Part shown: one piece after another, positions 6,437 to 7,969 of the stretch
How the letters are laid out: the number at the start of each line of letters is the position of its first letter
How positions within the stretch are numbered: the first letter of the stretch is position 1
DNA from: Gammaproteobacteria bacterium
GTDB taxonomy: Bacteria > Pseudomonadota > Gammaproteobacteria > Xanthomonadales > Xanthomonadaceae
Assembly (NCBI GenBank): GCA_025360985.1
Contig: JANYBA010000212.1
Coordinates: 1-7,969, forward strand
Direction of reading: 5' to 3'
Length of the DNA: 7,969 bases
Notes under the pieces: model-generated
The model's database searches: none
Told to the model about the DNA's origin: nothing
The model's input: the letters and a program-made list of their open reading frames with translations, nothing else
Position numbers and translations under genes: made by a program

Positions 6437-6895
6437 ATGTCAGGCGATTTCCTGCATGTGGCCGACATCGCCCACGAACGACTCGACCCCGATGCGGCGC
6501 AGGCCTTCGTCGCCGACCCGGGCTTCGGCGGCGCCGCCTTGTTCCTGGGCCGCGTGCGCGACCTGAACCACGGCCGCGACGTGGTCGGCGTGAGCTACGA
6601 CATTCACCGGCCGCTGGCGCTGGTGCGATTCGCCCAGATCGCCGAGGAGGTCGAACGCGATGTCGGCGGTCGATTGAAGCTGTACATCGCCCATGCTCAT
6701 GGCCGGCTGGCGGTCGGCGACATCGCCGTGGTGATCGCCGCCGGTACGCCGCACAGAGAAGAAGCTTTCCGTGCCTGCCGGCAGGCGATCGAAGCGGTCA
6801 AGCACAGCGCGCCGATCTGGAAGCAGGAGCACTACGCCGACGGTGACAGCGCATGGAGCGAAGGCTGCTCGCTCTGCGGCGACGATCATCCGTAA
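6437..6895 (+). CDS. moaE: molybdopterin synthase catalytic subunit MoaE
   Basis: A 152-residue large subunit of molybdopterin synthase, which uses two MoaD thiocarboxylates to put the dithiolene sulfurs on cyclic pyranopterin monophosphate. Motifs are GRVRDLNHGRDV (38-49), HAHGRLAVGDIAVVI (86-100), TPHREEAFRAC (104-114) and VKHSAPIWKQE (121-131), with lysines 122 and 129 at the positions of the E. coli active-site lysines 119 and 126. One base separates it from moaD, and a GGAGG site precedes it. It ends with an unusual CSLCGDDHP tail, a CxxC plus histidine beyond the conserved domain. The last 10 bases overlap the converging SirB2-type gene. Confidence 0.95.
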   Translation: MSGDFLHVADIAHERLDPDAAQAFVADPGFGGAALFLGRVRDLNHGRDVVGVSYDIHRPLALVRFAQIAEEVERDVGGRLKLYIAHAHGRLAVGDIAVVIAAGTPHREEAFRACRQAIEAVKHSAPIWKQEHYADGDSAWSEGCSLCGDDHP

Positions 6896-7287
6896 AGCAG
6901 GTGCAGCCAACCCAGCGGATGATGGGCGCGGGCGATGCCGACCATGGTCGCGAATACCACGAGTGCGCCAACGAAACAGCGCGCGCGGACCTTCGAGGTA
7001 GGCCCGCGCTTGAGCGCGAAGGTGCCGAGCAGGACATAGGCGGCCAGTAATAGGAGTTTGATCGCCAGCCAGCCGTTGGCGAACATCGCGCCCGGCAGGA
7101 TCGTCACCAGCATGAGGGCGGCGGTCAGCAGCACCGTGTCGATGCCGTAGCTCAGATAGCGCAGCGGCGTCGCCATTCCCCAGCGCGAGCCCGCCTGGAC
7201 CAGCAGACCGCGCATGCCGAACAGGCTGCCGGAGGCGATAACCGCGGCGACGTGCACCCAGAAGATCTGTCGGTAGAATTCGATCAT
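6886..7287 (-). CDS. SirB2-family integral membrane protein
   Basis: A 133-residue protein with four likely membrane helices (about residues 7-28, 48-66, 72-91 and 104-121). FWVHVAAVIASGSLFGMRGL, GIDTVLLTAALML, WLAIKLLLLAAYVLLG and ALKRG fit the SirB2 family (PF04247), whose biochemical role is not known. Histidines at 12, 122 and 123 lie near helix ends, where they could bind metal or heme; that is speculation. I chose ATG 7287 because the conserved first helix begins right after it. A GTG at 7326 is in frame but would run the coding region through a terminator hairpin and T-tract. No good ribosome site precedes either. It lies directly behind the NO reductase gene and a Dnr-type box, so a link to NO or respiratory metabolism is plausible but unproven. 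Confidence 0.8.
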   Translation of the reverse strand: MIEFYRQIFWVHVAAVIASGSLFGMRGLLVQAGSRWGMATPLRYLSYGIDTVLLTAALMLVTILPGAMFANGWLAIKLLLLAAYVLLGTFALKRGPTSKVRARCFVGALVVFATMVGIARAHHPLGWLHLLYG

Positions 7288-7300
7288 CGCAACCGCGGCC

Positions 7301-7338
7301 AAAAAAAGCGCGACCCGGTTGCCCACCGGTTCGCGCTT
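7301..7338 (-). terminator. strong intrinsic terminator just before the SirB2-type gene
   Basis: Read on the minus strand, AAGCGCGAACCGGT (7338-7325) pairs with ACCGGGTCGCGCTT (7319-7306) over 14 positions with one mismatch and a five-base loop. Seven T residues follow (7307-7301), the first two within the stem. This is a textbook rho-independent terminator in the minus direction only; the plus strand has no T-run after the hairpin. It lies after the NO reductase gene but only about 14 bases before the SirB2-type ATG. Confidence 0.8.
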
Positions 7339-7376
7339 GGAGAGTCAGTTCAATCACGCGCTCTATGGAGCAAATG

Positions 7377-7406
7377 AAGTGTCCGGCAGGTCGGGGCCGG
7401 ACACTT
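7377..7406 (-). terminator. hairpin after NO reductase gene, probable terminator
   Basis: AAGTGTCCGGC (7377-7387) and GCCGGACACTT (7396-7406) form a perfect 11-base-pair stem with an eight-base loop, beginning ten bases after the NO reductase stop codon on the minus strand. The downstream tract (TTCATTT) is only weakly T-rich, so it may act as a terminator, an mRNA 3'-end stabiliser, or both with the hairpin at 7301-7338. Confidence 0.5.
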
Positions 7407-7419
7407 TGATCCAGGTCAA
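7406..7419. promoter_or_regulatory. FNR/Dnr-type box at the end of the NO reductase gene
   Basis: TTGATCCAGGTCAA is a perfect TTGAY-N4-RTCAA match and differs at one base from the nirK box (TTGACCCAGGTCAA). It contains the TGA stop codon of the NO reductase gene. The only downstream gene in proper orientation is the SirB2-type gene; a class II start would fall near 7371. A good -10 element is not obvious there, so activity needs testing. Confidence 0.6.
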
Positions 7420-7969
7420 GCGGTTGCTGGCTCGGCGTCTTCCGCATGGGCCCGACGTGGTGCAATCCACAGGCGGAACACGAACCAGGCCAGGCTCAAG
7501 GCGCCGATCGAGAAGATCGTGTCGCCGGGCACGCGCATCCATACCAGCAGGTGGATGATCGGCCGGCCCATGAACTCGGCCGAGCGGGCGTACCAGTAGC
7601 CGTGCTCGAGCGCGGCGTTGAGCTGCAGCAGGCCGAGCGGCAGCAGGGTGCAGACCGCCATCAGCGACAGGCCGATGTTGAACGTCCAGAAACTGTTGCG
7701 CAGCAACTTGGTATTCCAGTGCGCGTCCGGCAGCAGACCGCGCACGCAGAACAGCAGCAGGCCGATGCCGAGCATGCCGTACACGCCGAACAGCGCGGTG
7801 TGGCCGTGCAGCGGCGTCAGGTTCAGGCCCTGCATGTAGTACAGCGCGAGCGGCGTGTTGATCAGGAAGCCGAACAAGCCGGCGCCGACCAGGTTCCAGA
7901 ACGAGACCGCGAGGAAGAACTTGATCGGCCACTCGTAGCGCGCCATCCACGGCGTAGCCTGGCTGTGCT
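7416..7969 (-). CDS. norB: quinol-type nitric oxide reductase, C-terminal part
   Basis: The minus frame is open from the window edge to the stop at 7418-7416, giving about 183 C-terminal residues; the 5' part lies outside. It reads through an internal methionine (MARYEW) from residues HSQATPW, so it is not a start. FWNLVGAGLFGFLINTPLA, ALYYMQGLNLTP and LHGHTALFGVYGMLG match the qNor/NorZ form of heme-copper-related NO reductase. The HGH histidines are the heme b3 and heme b ligands. Later blocks EHGYWYARSAEFMG and PGDTIFSIGAL are also of this type. The enzyme reduces two NO to N2O in the inner membrane using quinol, and would remove NO made by the NirK encoded nearby. Several membrane helices are evident. 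It is followed by a hairpin and a Dnr-type box. Confidence 0.93.
   Translation of the reverse strand, partial: HSQATPWMARYEWPIKFFLAVSFWNLVGAGLFGFLINTPLALYYMQGLNLTPLHGHTALFGVYGMLGIGLLLFCVRGLLPDAHWNTKLLRNSFWTFNIGLSLMAVCTLLPLGLLQLNAALEHGYWYARSAEFMGRPIIHLLVWMRVPGDTIFSIGALSLAWFVFRLWIAPRRAHAEDAEPATA

Noticed and set aside
7288..7326. A GTG start at 7326 extending the SirB2-type protein by 13 residues
   Set aside because: The extension would be encoded by half a terminator hairpin and a seven-base homopolymer, and has no ribosome site; the conserved first helix begins after ATG 7287.
6440..7465. A 341-codon minus-strand frame spanning moaE to the NO reductase end
   Set aside because: It runs through the terminator region and out of frame across SirB2, and lacks any family signature.

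Overview
The window is GC-rich, tightly packed bacterial DNA carrying part of a denitrification locus. Codon use, gene content and a REP-type palindrome pair (GTAG head) suggest a gammaproteobacterium of the Xanthomonadales/Lysobacterales type, for example Rhodanobacteraceae or Xanthomonadaceae. This taxonomic guess is inference. No stretch over 300 bases lacks a gene; the largest gap is about 128 bases (7288-7415) and it is full of regulatory structure.

Layout from left to right. The window opens with the 5' end of tsaC (tRNA threonylcarbamoyladenosine synthesis, minus strand). A divergent plus-strand gene encodes an outer-membrane alginate-export-type beta-barrel. It converges, with a 7-base overlap, on a three-gene minus-strand operon: nirK (three-domain copper nitrite reductase with a C-terminal cytochrome c), a nirV-like SUMF1-domain protein, and a SCO/SenC copper chaperone. 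Divergent from nirK runs a plus-strand molybdenum-cofactor operon, moaC-moeA-moaD-moaE, with ATGA junctions or spacing of one base. It converges, with a 10-base overlap, on a small minus-strand SirB2-type membrane protein. The window ends in the 3' part of a minus-strand quinol-type nitric oxide reductase gene (norB/norZ).

How the genes fit together. NirK reduces nitrite to NO and the NO reductase removes NO. The SCO protein probably helps supply copper to NirK. MoaC, MoaD, MoaE and MoeA make the molybdenum cofactor that a nitrate reductase (not in the window) would need. Two excellent FNR/Dnr-type boxes (4376-4389 and 7406-7419) and one weaker one (166-179) tie nirK, the SirB2-type gene and possibly the porin to low oxygen/NO control. 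The 4376-4389 box also supplies the likely -35 element of moaC.

Most unusual points. (1) A 72-base REP doublet sits in frame in the sco gene and encodes the end of the signal peptide and the following linker. (2) A strong intrinsic terminator lies only about 14 bases before the SirB2-type start codon and downstream of a Dnr-type box, which looks like an attenuator or an extremely compact gene boundary.
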